Positions 36,957-44,905 of a stretch of DNA of 64,000 bases are shown in pieces. Both the position numbers and the translations under genes were made by a program. Source of the DNA: Salmonella bongori NCTC 12419 (GTDB taxonomy: Bacteria; Pseudomonadota; Gammaproteobacteria; Enterobacterales; Enterobacteriaceae); the NCBI RefSeq assembly GCF_000252995.1, contig NC_015761.1:2852001-2916000 (forward strand). The letters are read 5' to 3'. Under the pieces are notes generated by a model. The model was given only the letters and a program-made list of their open reading frames with translations. It ran no database searches and was not told the DNA's origin. Position 1 is the first letter of the stretch, and every line of letters begins with the position of its first letter.

Positions 36957-37021
36957 TGCAGGGGCTAATCCATGTACTCTTACACGGTCCCCTGCATCAG
37001 ACCGGGTGAAACCATACCCGG
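36957..37021 (+). promoter_or_regulatory. Structured leader upstream of the ToxR-like gene
   Basis: TGCAGGGG (36957-36964) pairs with CCCCTGCA (36989-36996), and within its loop TGTA pairs with TACA around CTCT. A second hairpin, CCGGGT / ACCCGG (37002-37007, 37016-37021), ends 30 bases before the first ATG. These could regulate translation or termination. The promoter is not identified. Confidence 0.4.
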
Positions 37022-37051
37022 GGTGCCTATTCAACACCCTCGAACTACGAT

Positions 37052-37840
37052 ATGTTTTGGCATGGTAATAATGCGATGTTATGGATAATTAACGATAATA
37101 TAGAATTTAATCCTGAAATGAATCGCCTGGCGTCATTATCCAGGCCTGATCTTAACGTTATTTTGACAACCCCCGCCAGTCGCTGCTTGCGCCTGTTGTT
37201 GGAAAACGCCCCCTCCGTCGTCTCACAACAAACATTCTTTCAAAAAGTGTGGGAAGAAGACGGCATGGTAGTGTCGGCAAATACGCTTTATCAGAATATC
37301 TCCATTATTCGCCGCGGATTACGTACCGTTGGTGAAAATGAAGATACGCTGATAATCACGGTTCCGCGTAAAGGCTTTCAGATTGAGCCTGGTGTAAACG
37401 TCATCACTATCCGCAAAGACTCCGCGCAGGTAGTAGAAAAAAAGGGTGAGACACGGCCGGGTATATCAGGCTGTTGGTTTAAACATTATATACCTGTGCT
37501 TTGGATGACCGGGACATTTGCTGTCGGTATTTTTCTTGGCACGATAAGCTGGCAAACCGTTCCCGATAAGGATTTTTACGATCGATACACGCTGGTTGAA
37601 ACAACCCAGGGCTGTCATTTTTTCTCCCGAAATGAAGATATCGGGAGTGGTAGCCGTTTTGCCAGCTATAAATCAATGATTCTAAAAACCGGAATGGATT
37701 GCCAGAAATACCCATGGGTCTATTTCCCCTCCAGCAGCCGTACCCCGGCGGTTACCGCACTGATTTGCCAGCAACCTTATGAAACGCGCGGCGATACAGG
37801 CTGTGTGACGCTTTTTTTCCGCGGGGTGACATATGAGTAA
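37052..37840 (+). CDS. ToxR/CadC-like membrane-bound transcriptional regulator (YqeI/MarT-like)
   Basis: This is a 262-residue protein with an N-terminal OmpR/ToxR-type winged helix (about residues 9-112; VSANTLYQNISIIRRGLR is the recognition region and ITVPRKGFQ the wing). A single membrane helix lies near residues 146-167, and a periplasmic domain has four cysteines (188, 217, 239, 251). This layout is that of ToxR, CadC and Salmonella MarT, and it resembles E. coli YqeI at the same locus. An alternative start is the ATG at 37076 (MLWIINDN); neither has a good ribosome site. It overlaps the next gene by 8 bases. Inferred role: activator of the nearby autotransporter. Confidence 0.85.
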   Translation: MFWHGNNAMLWIINDNIEFNPEMNRLASLSRPDLNVILTTPASRCLRLLLENAPSVVSQQTFFQKVWEEDGMVVSANTLYQNISIIRRGLRTVGENEDTLIITVPRKGFQIEPGVNVITIRKDSAQVVEKKGETRPGISGCWFKHYIPVLWMTGTFAVGIFLGTISWQTVPDKDFYDRYTLVETTQGCHFFSRNEDIGSGSRFASYKSMILKTGMDCQKYPWVYFPSSSRTPAVTALICQQPYETRGDTGCVTLFFRGVTYE

Positions 37841-38315
37841 AAAATCACTGCTGTTAATCTGCCTGACGCTACTGTTTCTGGGCACAGGGCTTGGCCATCT
37901 TATTCATTTGCGTATGGAACAGAACCGGGACCCAGAGAAATGCACGGCGCCTGTGATTGTGTTTTATAACAACACTCAGGCTAACCTGACGCTGGATTTT
38001 ATGTATTCGCTAAAAAAACGCACCGGAGTAGTGTCCATCAGCGGAGCATATTACGTCGATAATAAAATGAGCGGAGTGATCCGCCGTGATGTTTCCTATG
38101 TATGGAGTGAAAACAAAGACAGCACCCATTTTATATCAACGGATGTCAACAAAGTCACACGTGACGAAACACTGTCCGATGCGGTTATCGAAACCGTTTT
38201 ACCCGACTTTTACGTCTATCCTGGGAAAAGTATCAGTTACACCATCCTGACTCAGGGCCATCGTGGCTTTATGTTCACTATCGGGAAACGCCCGATATTT
38301 TTCTGTACACATTAA
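37833..38315 (+). CDS. FidL/YqeJ-like single-pass membrane protein
   Basis: This is a 160-residue protein with an N-terminal membrane anchor (residues 5-22, LLLICLTLLFLGTGL) and a periplasmic domain containing cysteines 37 and 158, which may bond. It resembles E. coli YqeJ and SPI-3 FidL, always found next to a ToxR-like regulator, so it may act as a ToxS-like partner; that is inference. The start overlaps the upstream regulator by 8 bases. A hairpin follows the stop, beyond which the convergent autotransporter ends. Confidence 0.75.
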   Translation: MSKKSLLLICLTLLFLGTGLGHLIHLRMEQNRDPEKCTAPVIVFYNNTQANLTLDFMYSLKKRTGVVSISGAYYVDNKMSGVIRRDVSYVWSENKDSTHFISTDVNKVTRDETLSDAVIETVLPDFYVYPGKSISYTILTQGHRGFMFTIGKRPIFFCTH

Positions 38316-38373
38316 GCTGTTTTGTGAGCCGTTCATGAAACATATTAGCCAAATGAAAGCGCTTCCGGGTAAA

Positions 38374-38394
38374 AGCCGCTGACGAACAGCGGCT
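38374..38394 (-). terminator. Terminator between FidL-like gene and autotransporter
   Basis: AGCCGCTG and CAGCGGCT form an 8-bp stem with a 5-base loop. On the minus strand TTTT follows, so it serves the autotransporter; it may act weakly in both directions. Confidence 0.75.
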
Positions 38395-38409
38395 CTGCTG
38401 TTATCTGAA

Positions 38410-41253
38410 TCAGAAACTGTATTTCACCCCCAGCATTCCTCGGGTATCACTATAACCAGTATCACCCACCTGTTGCGCCACGTTACCCCATACGTTCAGG
38501 CGCGGGGTAACTTGTCCTTCAATACCCACTTTCAGTTCTCCAATATTCTTCGTACCACGCATATCGCTGCTGACATCGTCCATCTTCACGCTGGCAGGCT
38601 GCGTATTATGGATCCAGTTCGCTTCCACAAATGGCTGAAACTCTCGAGATTTATCGTCATCAATAGCGTTGTGGCCGTTAATATAGGCTTTTACGCCCAT
38701 GCGGGTTATCAGATTACCGGCGGTATCATCCTTAACGCGGGTGCCATTGGCTTCGCGATGGTCGTCAGCCTGCACGCCCATCCATACCACCTGCGCTTTA
38801 GGCTGCAACCAGTAGCTGTTACGCCCACTTTCACCTAACCTGAAGCTGTAACCGGCTTCAACCGAGGCGGTAATGCCTTTGGATTTGTATTTTTCAGTGG
38901 CCTGCTCCTGACCCATTACCTTGTTATCAAACCAGTTGTACAGAGCCCAGGTATCCACATAAGCCCCAGACCGATCGATATTGTTAGCATACCAGGTACC
39001 ATAAAGGCCGACGCTGTAACCGGTGACTTGACCACGGGAATAATAGCCACTCACGGACGACTGCGTATGGTTCTGGCTGTTGGCATATCCGGCCATTGCC
39101 CCAATGTGCCAACGATCAAGACCGTTAGTGCTCCACTGCACCAAATCGCCCCCCAGTTGTAGCACATAGCTGTTGATGTGGGTTTTTAGCTGCCCGCTGC
39201 CATCTTTGAAGCGAGTATGGGCACCAACGTTACGCATCCACAGGCTGGTGACCTTTTTCTCACCCGTCAACATGTCGGTGTACTGTGTTTCACCCAGACG
39301 GTCATGGAGACGCGTCATGAACAGTGTGTTTGCCGCATAGTTATTGGCAAGATAGCTGCCCGCTTCCGGACGAAACTGATGTTCTGTTACCGGCGGGGCG
39401 TCAGGTTTTTCCGGGTCAGGGATAACAGGATCCGGAACCACCGGATCAGGGATGACCGGGTCTACTGGATCAGGGATAACAGGGTCAGGAATGACCGGGT
39501 CTACTGGATCGGGGATAACAGGATCAGGGATGACCGGGTCTACTGGATCGGGAATAACAGGGTCGACAGGATCGGGCTCAATATAGCTGGTCAGATACCA
39601 GTTTTTACCTTTCTGAACCACATTGTAGTCATAGGCGCCGGCAACAATACGGCTGGCTTTTTCGAAAGTGCCGTTGGAATTGCCAGCAACGTTGACAATT
39701 TCAATACCTTCAACGGTTTGAGCCCCAGCTCCACCGATGTTATTTATCGCGACAAATGAGTGACCTGAAGTATTGCCGAGAACCTTCAGCCTATCCGTTT
39801 CGGAATCATCATCATTGAGCACAGTATTAAAGACCAGCTTACCGCCGTTGCCGACATAATCTTCATTGATGGTGAGCGTTTGCCATGGCTCGCCATCTTC
39901 ATGGCTGAAGTTAATGGTTGCGCCACTATTCAACGTCAGGTCAGTGAGCGTTGAGCTGCTGGTCATATTCCAGGTCGCATCGCTCATTTGTACAGAGATA
40001 ACGCCTGTGCCCGCCGTAGCACTGGTGATATACGACGCCCCGTCCCACCGCGAGTTGTCCGTCATATTGAGCTTAACCGTACTGTTCTGCTGCGGTAGCG
40101 TACTGGTAGCAGAGGTGGCGCCAGCAGCACGAATGTCACCGTCGATGACGAAACGTCCACCTGAAGATCCGTCAACGATGCCGCCAGTCTCCGTGCTGAT
40201 AGCGTAACTTTCGCTACTGTTATCACCCACCATAGTAATAGCCGCACCGCCTGCCAGATTAATGGTACCTCGAGAGAGCGCGTATAAACCGGCAGGCGCT
40301 TTACTATAGGATGCGGCCTTACTGGCGCTATTAACGCTAATTGCGGCATTATCACCCAAATTAACGGTGGCGTTAGTCGCATATACCGCGTGTGCGCTGG
40401 CACCGTTTACCGTAATGGTAGCGTTGTTGCCAAGCTCGGTTCTGGAGGATGACGCGGCGTAAATCCCCGTTGAGGATGTGCCGGAGGTCTCGATGGTCGC
40501 ATCGTCACCCAGACGAATCAAAGAGCCACTTTGTCCAGTACGCAGCCCCTCCGAACTGTCACCGGTAGTAACAATATGAGCACGATTACCGACGATAATC
40601 GTATTTTTGGCACGTGACGCATCCCTCATGGCGTTGGCTGTAATTCCACGTCCCTGGCTACCCGTCGTTTTAATATACAGATCGTCGCCGACGTAAATAT
40701 TGGCCGATCCGGTCCAACCCTGCCCCAGGGAGTTATATCCGGCGTTAATACCGTCACCATCCTGACCATCCACGTAGATACTGGTATGGTCACCGGTAAC
40801 AATAAATACCGGGTTATCCGGAGTATTAGCTCCGTGGGTACGGATGCCATCGACGTCTTTACCATTATTCGCGGCATTCACCGATTGCGTCCGAATGGTC
40901 AGGTCGTTGCCAAAAATCACGCCCGGACTTCCCGTCACGTTGTTCTGAATAACAGTAATAGTGTGTTCAAATGCCTCTGCGCCCGGCCCATTAAGCGTGA
41001 GGCCATTGCCATAAACCGGGATAGTACCGGTGTTCCACTGATAAACGTAGTTGGGCATGGTACTAATTTTGGTGAAACCGGCACTGGCCTGAGCGGGAAT
41101 AATAGCCTGTAACTCCGGAGGCAACTGGCTGACCAGCCCACTGGATGGCAGACTATCAACATCAACCCAGGCCGCCTGGCTGGAAAATACCATAGAGGCT
41201 AACGCGGCTGAGACCGCTATGGCGATGCGTGAGTAATTTTTTGTGGTTGGCAT
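38410..41253 (-). CDS. AIDA/MisL-type autotransporter adhesin
   Basis: This is a 947-residue type Va autotransporter. The ATG at 41253 (MPTTKNYSRIAIAVSAAL) has AGGAGG just upstream; the longer frame to 41289 is less likely. A signal peptide ends near residue 27 (SSQA). The passenger shows repeated beta-helix rungs with GDDATI, GNNATI and GDNAAI motifs, then an AIDA/pertactin-type core (INFSHEDGEPWQTLTI, then NWYLTS). A proline-rich DPVIPDPV linker spans about residues 560-612. The C-terminal beta-barrel starts near EAGSYLANNYAANTLF and ends GMLGVKYSF, closely like MisL and AIDA-I. Expected role: surface adhesion. It lies 74 bases after the LuxR-type gene on the same strand. Confidence 0.92.
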   Translation of the reverse strand: MPTTKNYSRIAIAVSAALASMVFSSQAAWVDVDSLPSSGLVSQLPPELQAIIPAQASAGFTKISTMPNYVYQWNTGTIPVYGNGLTLNGPGAEAFEHTITVIQNNVTGSPGVIFGNDLTIRTQSVNAANNGKDVDGIRTHGANTPDNPVFIVTGDHTSIYVDGQDGDGINAGYNSLGQGWTGSANIYVGDDLYIKTTGSQGRGITANAMRDASRAKNTIIVGNRAHIVTTGDSSEGLRTGQSGSLIRLGDDATIETSGTSSTGIYAASSSRTELGNNATITVNGASAHAVYATNATVNLGDNAAISVNSASKAASYSKAPAGLYALSRGTINLAGGAAITMVGDNSSESYAISTETGGIVDGSSGGRFVIDGDIRAAGATSATSTLPQQNSTVKLNMTDNSRWDGASYITSATAGTGVISVQMSDATWNMTSSSTLTDLTLNSGATINFSHEDGEPWQTLTINEDYVGNGGKLVFNTVLNDDDSETDRLKVLGNTSGHSFVAINNIGGAGAQTVEGIEIVNVAGNSNGTFEKASRIVAGAYDYNVVQKGKNWYLTSYIEPDPVDPVIPDPVDPVIPDPVIPDPVDPVIPDPVIPDPVDPVIPDPVVPDPVIPDPEKPDAPPVTEHQFRPEAGSYLANNYAANTLFMTRLHDRLGETQYTDMLTGEKKVTSLWMRNVGAHTRFKDGSGQLKTHINSYVLQLGGDLVQWSTNGLDRWHIGAMAGYANSQNHTQSSVSGYYSRGQVTGYSVGLYGTWYANNIDRSGAYVDTWALYNWFDNKVMGQEQATEKYKSKGITASVEAGYSFRLGESGRNSYWLQPKAQVVWMGVQADDHREANGTRVKDDTAGNLITRMGVKAYINGHNAIDDDKSREFQPFVEANWIHNTQPASVKMDDVSSDMRGTKNIGELKVGIEGQVTPRLNVWGNVAQQVGDTGYSDTRGMLGVKYSF
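39417..39573 (-). repeat. 39-bp in-frame tandem repeats encoding the proline-rich linker
   Basis: Units of 39 bases begin at 39456, 39495 and 39534 (each CCGGGTCTACTGGATC on the plus strand) with degenerate copies on both sides. Each codes a 13-residue unit of the DPVIPDPV type. Because the unit is a multiple of three, copy-number change alters length without breaking the frame. Confidence 0.9.
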
Positions 41254-41327
41254 TTTGCCTCCTGCATTCTGGCGTAGAGCGTCCGCCACATCGCAATGAT
41301 GTGGGAATAATAAAAATGGAAAAATTT

Positions 41328-41945
41328 CTATAAAATATTTGATATTATTTTATGAATGCTATGTCCTAGCTTATTTTCAAGCCGCAGTTTGTGTACATAG
41401 ATTTTCTTAATATCAATATTGTCAATTCTGATAATTTGCTGAATACTTATTCCTGCCATAAAATACTTCAGCAATATAAATTCCGTATAGTTAAGTGATC
41501 GTCCACGTTTGCTGTTGGCGAGGCGACCGGTAAACAAGCGGTGTATCTTCTGCTGTTGCACTGTATCATCGTCATCAGAATAGATAATCCCTTGTATTTT
41601 ATTGCTTTTCAAAAGCCAGTAATTAGCCAGTGGTGTCAAACTTCTGTCAGAAATCAGAACGATATGCATGCCGCTGTTAGACAGCCGGTCAATCCATTGT
41701 AGATCGGCGAATCGTCGAAGATTTGGGAAAGAAAAATCAACGAAAATAAAGCCTCTGGACAAATAATTTTGATTATCAAGCAAAAGCTTTTCAATAATGC
41801 CTTTTTTCAGAAACACATTACCATCTGGCCAGATGGCAAATGCTGCATTATTACAATACTGCACCCGTACTGCGCTGTCAGGAAATAATTGACAGGATAA
41901 TTCACAGCTAATGCAACGAAGAATTTGTGGTGATTGTCTTATCAT
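41328..41945 (-). CDS. LuxR/GerE-type transcriptional regulator (YqeH-like)
   Basis: This is a 205-residue protein. The C-terminal part (151-205, LNYTEFILLKYFMAGISIQQ onward, with KKIYVHKLRLENKLG) is a LuxR HTH. The N-terminal 150 residues look receiver-like in places (GFIFVDFSFPN, IVLISDRS) but lack a clear phosphorylation set. It resembles E. coli YqeH, which sits beside yqeG, yqeI and yqeJ in K-12. Here it lies directly upstream of the autotransporter and is probably co-transcribed with or controls it. Confidence 0.82.
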   Translation of the reverse strand: MIRQSPQILRCISCELSCQLFPDSAVRVQYCNNAAFAIWPDGNVFLKKGIIEKLLLDNQNYLSRGFIFVDFSFPNLRRFADLQWIDRLSNSGMHIVLISDRSLTPLANYWLLKSNKIQGIIYSDDDDTVQQQKIHRLFTGRLANSKRGRSLNYTEFILLKYFMAGISIQQIIRIDNIDIKKIYVHKLRLENKLGHSIHKIISNIL

Positions 41946-43094
41946 CCAAAACGACTCCCGTCGATTTTTCTCTCAATATTTCATTGGTAAATAAATGTGT
42001 CAATCCGGCCAGTCCATTAAGTTACAACGGCCAAAAATGGCGAATTATCGTAAGTGTCATAAACTCCTGGACAGCACAATATATAGTTTTAGGAAACCGT
42101 GTCAGATCCTGATATCGCAATACGCCACTTCGGATTTACGCTACGCTAATTGAGAATTTTATCCATAATTTACAATCTCAGAAAAAACCTCAAAATAGCA
42201 CTATTTGCTAAATTCTGAGCACAATAAATAATGCTTTTTAATAACGTCCGTCTGCTTCTTTTGTCCCCCTGGTGGTGATGGAATGAACTATAAATGCAGT
42301 TGCTGTTATTCTGTAATGAATTCTTATTATTAAAGTGTTATTTAAGGTTTTTTCATTCATGCCACTGTTATTTAATAACTTATTTAGGGGGGGTAGCATT
42401 CCCATCACTGTCTTATACACACGTTTAAGACTATCTTATAGAGACATCTGTAAAATTTAAGAGTAAACAATGTGAATTTTATGAGTGAAAATTGTAGAAA
42501 ATCTGGAAAGTATACCTCATCAATTCATTGGTCAGAATGACCTCTGATAACGGCAGGCGGAGCAACCGACAGGCTTAACCGTCTGTTCACGGCTACTCTT
42601 TTTTTGCTTTATTTAATCATTCATTCGATGGGAATTATTTCCCGGAACACAGTGATCAAAAGCGGTATGAGATAAAGCTCAATAATTTTTAACAGGCGAT
42701 ATTTACGTTACGAAAGCCGTCGTGTGTAAGCTGTAAAATTTATGTGTCAACAAATACGCATAACCTGAACAGCTATTCTCAACCCATGGAGTTACACCTG
42801 AAATTTTGTGAAATAAAATGTGATGCTGTCTGGTTACAGTAAGGAGGGACAGATAATGACATGAGTCAGTTATAATGAGGTGCGGATTGACACCACCGCG
42901 TTTTATACCTCGTTACCACTGACAATCGGGAAATGAAAATATATTCGCCAGCTAATCCTGTTGAGCCCATGCCTTCTTTTTACAGGCTTCATCCAAAGAT
43001 GCGGGATAACGACAATGAATGTAAGACAGACACCAGTCAGGTTAAAAGTCTGGTAAGATCAAGGGATCATTAATTTATGTAAACGTCTGGAGAA
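41946..43094. other. AT-rich intergenic region between LuxR-type gene and tRNA-Gly
   Basis: This 1.15-kb stretch has no convincing gene. Its left end must hold the promoter of the LuxR-type gene. A T-run at 42598-42605, preceded by an imperfect ACAG / CTGT inverted repeat, may be a terminator. TATAAT at 42871-42876 and AGGAGG at 42842-42847 occur by themselves without an ORF. High AT content fits horizontally acquired, H-NS-silenced DNA. Confidence 0.5.
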
Positions 43095-43168
43095 TGGAGC
43101 GGGCGAAGGGAATCGAACCCTCGTATAGAGCTTGGGAAGCTCTCGTTCTACCATTGAACTACGCCCGC
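43095..43168 (-). tRNA. glyU: tRNA-Gly(CCC)
   Basis: The 74-base minus-strand sequence starts GCGGGCGTAGTTCAATGGTA and ends CTCCA with the CCA encoded. The anticodon stem AGAGC / GCTCT holds loop TTCCCAA, giving anticodon CCC. The T-loop GTTCGATTC is canonical. In E. coli this tRNA flanks the ETT2 island; here its 3' end points to the autotransporter cassette. Confidence 0.96.
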
Positions 43169-43185
43169 TTCGGGATGCGTAAAGC

Positions 43186-43213
43186 ATTATAAACCTTACG
43201 CTCTGGTTGGCAA
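43186..43213 (-). promoter_or_regulatory. Promoter of glyU
   Basis: The minus strand carries TTGCCA (43213-43208) and TATAAT (43191-43186) with 16-base spacing, 17 bases before the tRNA 5' end, with a stretch containing GC-rich bases as discriminator. Confidence 0.7.
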
Positions 43214-43247
43214 GAGACTTACTGACCGACTGGCGATTAATTCACCG

Positions 43248-44000
43248 TCAGCATTTAGGTTTACTCCCCTGCGGCGGCAAATAACGCAGCGGATCGATAG
43301 CCGTCGCCCGGTAGCGGATCTGGAAGTGCAGCCGGACGGATGCGGCATCGGTACTGCCCATCGTAGCGATTTTTTGCCCCGCTTTTACGCTTTGCCCATT
43401 ATTGACCAACATCGTGTCATTATGTGCATAAGCCGTGATGTAATCTTCATTGTGCTTGATCATGATGAGATTACCGTAGCCACGCAGTTGGTTCCCGACA
43501 TATACCACTTTACCGGCCCCCGCCGCATAAACAGGCGCTCCACGCGTGCCCGCAATATCAATTCCCTTATTCCCGCCTTCCGCTGTGGAATAAGGTAAAA
43601 TCACTTTACCGCTGGCAGGCCATACCCAACAACGCTGCCCCACCGGCGGCCAGGAGGATTTCGGCACTGAAGACGACGGCCTGACCGCAGCGGTTTTTGT
43701 CGCGGTTTTATTGCTGGTTTTACGTGTTGAACCGCTGCTCTTTGCGCTGCCACGAACTTTAATACGCTGCCCCACCTCAATGGTATAAGGCGGAGAAATA
43801 CCATTCAGCCGGGCCAGTTCTTTTACACTGGTTCCCGTGGCGCGCGATATACGATATAGCGTATCACCGCGCTTAACGGTATAAACGGAACCGGAATACG
43901 TTCCTGAGCCGGAATCACTGGAACATCCCGCCAGCAGCAGCCCTGTGCATAACACTACCGCAATCCCCAGGCTATGTGTGTTCAGGCGTCCTGCGCTCAA
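43248..44000 (-). CDS. ygeR: YgeR (ActS), LysM/M23-domain lipoprotein
   Basis: This is a 250-residue lipoprotein with lipobox LLAGC (cysteine at residue 26), then a LysM domain (YTVKRGDTLYRISRATG), a basic linker and a C-terminal M23/LytM domain. The domain has GNKGIDIAGTRGAPVYAA, where the usual zinc histidine of GxxxHxGxD is replaced by isoleucine, and LHFQIRYR, so it is probably catalytically dead. E. coli YgeR/ActS activates the amidase AmiC, which fits a non-enzymatic regulator. Confidence 0.94.
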   Translation of the reverse strand: MSAGRLNTHSLGIAVVLCTGLLLAGCSSDSGSGTYSGSVYTVKRGDTLYRISRATGTSVKELARLNGISPPYTIEVGQRIKVRGSAKSSGSTRKTSNKTATKTAAVRPSSSVPKSSWPPVGQRCWVWPASGKVILPYSTAEGGNKGIDIAGTRGAPVYAAGAGKVVYVGNQLRGYGNLIMIKHNEDYITAYAHNDTMLVNNGQSVKAGQKIATMGSTDAASVRLHFQIRYRATAIDPLRYLPPQGSKPKC

Positions 44001-44085
44001 AACGTTTCCTCACTCTATTAACAGACGCCTTATGATAACAGCCAAACGCCGTATGCCCAATCCATTGGCGTCTGAAAGGCGCTGC

Positions 44086-44220
44086 GTGGATGATGATGCC
44101 ACTGATTTACGATATTCCAGCATAATATCTAATAACAATGCAGTTGCGCTCGCCTGCATCCTGTCAGGGCTTGTTTTGGTAATGCCTTTCTTCCTGTTAT
44201 GGGCTACGCTGATCGTCTGA
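44086..44220 (+). CDS. Possible small single-pass membrane protein upstream of idi
   Basis: From a GTG at 44086, with GAAAGG six bases upstream, a 44-residue frame reads DDDATDLRYSSIISNNN then a 26-residue hydrophobic helix (AVALACILSGLVLVMPFFLL and on) and stops at 44220. A strong terminator begins 5 bases after the stop. Upstream ATGs in the same frame (44032, 44053) would give 62- or 55-residue versions. I do not recognise it. It is divergent from ygeR and 49 bases before idi. Confidence 0.35.
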   Translation: MDDDATDLRYSSIISNNNAVALACILSGLVLVMPFFLLWATLIV

Positions 44221-44225
44221 GTAGG

Positions 44226-44248
44226 TGACCCGGTAGGTTACCGGGTCA
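44226..44248 (+). terminator. Strong terminator before idi
   Basis: TGACCCGGTA and TACCGGGTCA form a perfect 10-bp stem with loop GGT, followed by TTTTAATTTT. It ends 21 bases before the idi start, so it would end any upstream transcript or attenuate idi. Confidence 0.85.
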
Positions 44249-44269
44249 TTTTAATTTTCAGGAGCTTTC

Positions 44270-44815
44270 ATGGCTGAGGAACATGTCATTTTATTGGATG
44301 AGCAGGATAAGCCCTCCGGCACTCTGGAAAAGTATGCGGCTCATACCTCCAATACGCCTTTGCATCTGGCTTTTTCCTGCTGGTTATTTAACGAAGAGGG
44401 TCAGTTGCTGGTAACCCGACGCTCGCTGAGTAAGAAAGCCTGGCCGGGCGTGTGGACAAATTCAGTGTGCGGCCATCCGCAACAAGGCGAATCCATCGAA
44501 GAGGCCATTACCCGCCGTTGTCATTTCGAACTGAGCGTGGAAATTACCGATATTATCTCCGTTTATCCGCACTTTCGCTATCGGGCAACGGACCCAAACG
44601 GTATTGTGGAAAATGAAGTCTGTCCGGTATTTGCCGCACGGGCAACCAGCGTGTTACAGGTTAACAGGAAAGAGGTAATGGACTACCAGTGGAGCGAACT
44701 TAAAAGCGTATGGAAAAGTCTTCTCGCAACGCCATGGGCGTTTAGCCCGTGGATGGTCATGCAGTCGTCAGACGAAAAGGCACGCGAACTATTACACGCT
44801 TACTGCCAGCACTAA
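44270..44815 (+). CDS. idi: Isopentenyl-diphosphate delta-isomerase
   Basis: Idi interconverts isopentenyl and dimethylallyl diphosphate for isoprenoid synthesis. The 181-residue type I enzyme has the catalytic cysteine in NSVCGHPQQGES and the metal/acidic site in NGIVENEVCPVF. CAGGAGC lies upstream of the ATG. It is separated from lysS by a REP unit. Confidence 0.96.
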   Translation: MAEEHVILLDEQDKPSGTLEKYAAHTSNTPLHLAFSCWLFNEEGQLLVTRRSLSKKAWPGVWTNSVCGHPQQGESIEEAITRRCHFELSVEITDIISVYPHFRYRATDPNGIVENEVCPVFAARATSVLQVNRKEVMDYQWSELKSVWKSLLATPWAFSPWMVMQSSDEKARELLHAYCQH

Positions 44816-44862
44816 ATGATAACCTGATAGCGCTACATTGATCTGGTCTGCACGCTAATGGA

Positions 44863-44896
44863 TACCGGATGGCGGCAAATTGCGCCCCATCCGGTA
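44863..44896. repeat. REP element between idi and lysS
   Basis: TACCGGATGG and CCATCCGGTA form a 10-bp stem around a GC-containing loop, between the convergent stops of idi and lysS. Confidence 0.8.
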
Positions 44897-44905
44897 GTTC
44901 AGATC

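Larger units (their letters stand above)
36410..37051. other. Junction region between yqeG and the accessory cassette
   Basis: It holds the yqeG terminator, a perfect 15-bp hairpin at 36495-36528, short open stretches without proper starts that look like decayed genes (36529-36930), and a structured leader before the ToxR-like gene (36957-37021). One minus-strand frame starting at 36707 begins like a secreted protein (MNKLTLAACYTL) but ends after 45 codons. No complete gene is supported. Confidence 0.5.

Noticed and set aside
39217..39759. 180-residue plus-strand ORF antisense to the autotransporter
   Set aside because: Its repeated VRNDRVYWI-type pattern is just the opposite strand of the 39-bp proline repeat.
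42238..42420. 60-residue minus-strand ORF in the AT-rich gap
   Set aside because: No ribosome site, low complexity and no recognisable family.
42842..42876. AGGAGG and TATAAT in the gap before glyU
   Set aside because: The start codon after AGGAGG is followed almost at once by a stop, and no -35 is found for the TATAAT; kept only as a note in the gap description.
43095..43168. Integration attachment duplicate of the tRNA-Gly 3' end
   Set aside because: I looked for a repeat of the tRNA 3' end near 36.4-37.1 kb and saw none, and no integrase gene is present, so a current att pair is not supported.
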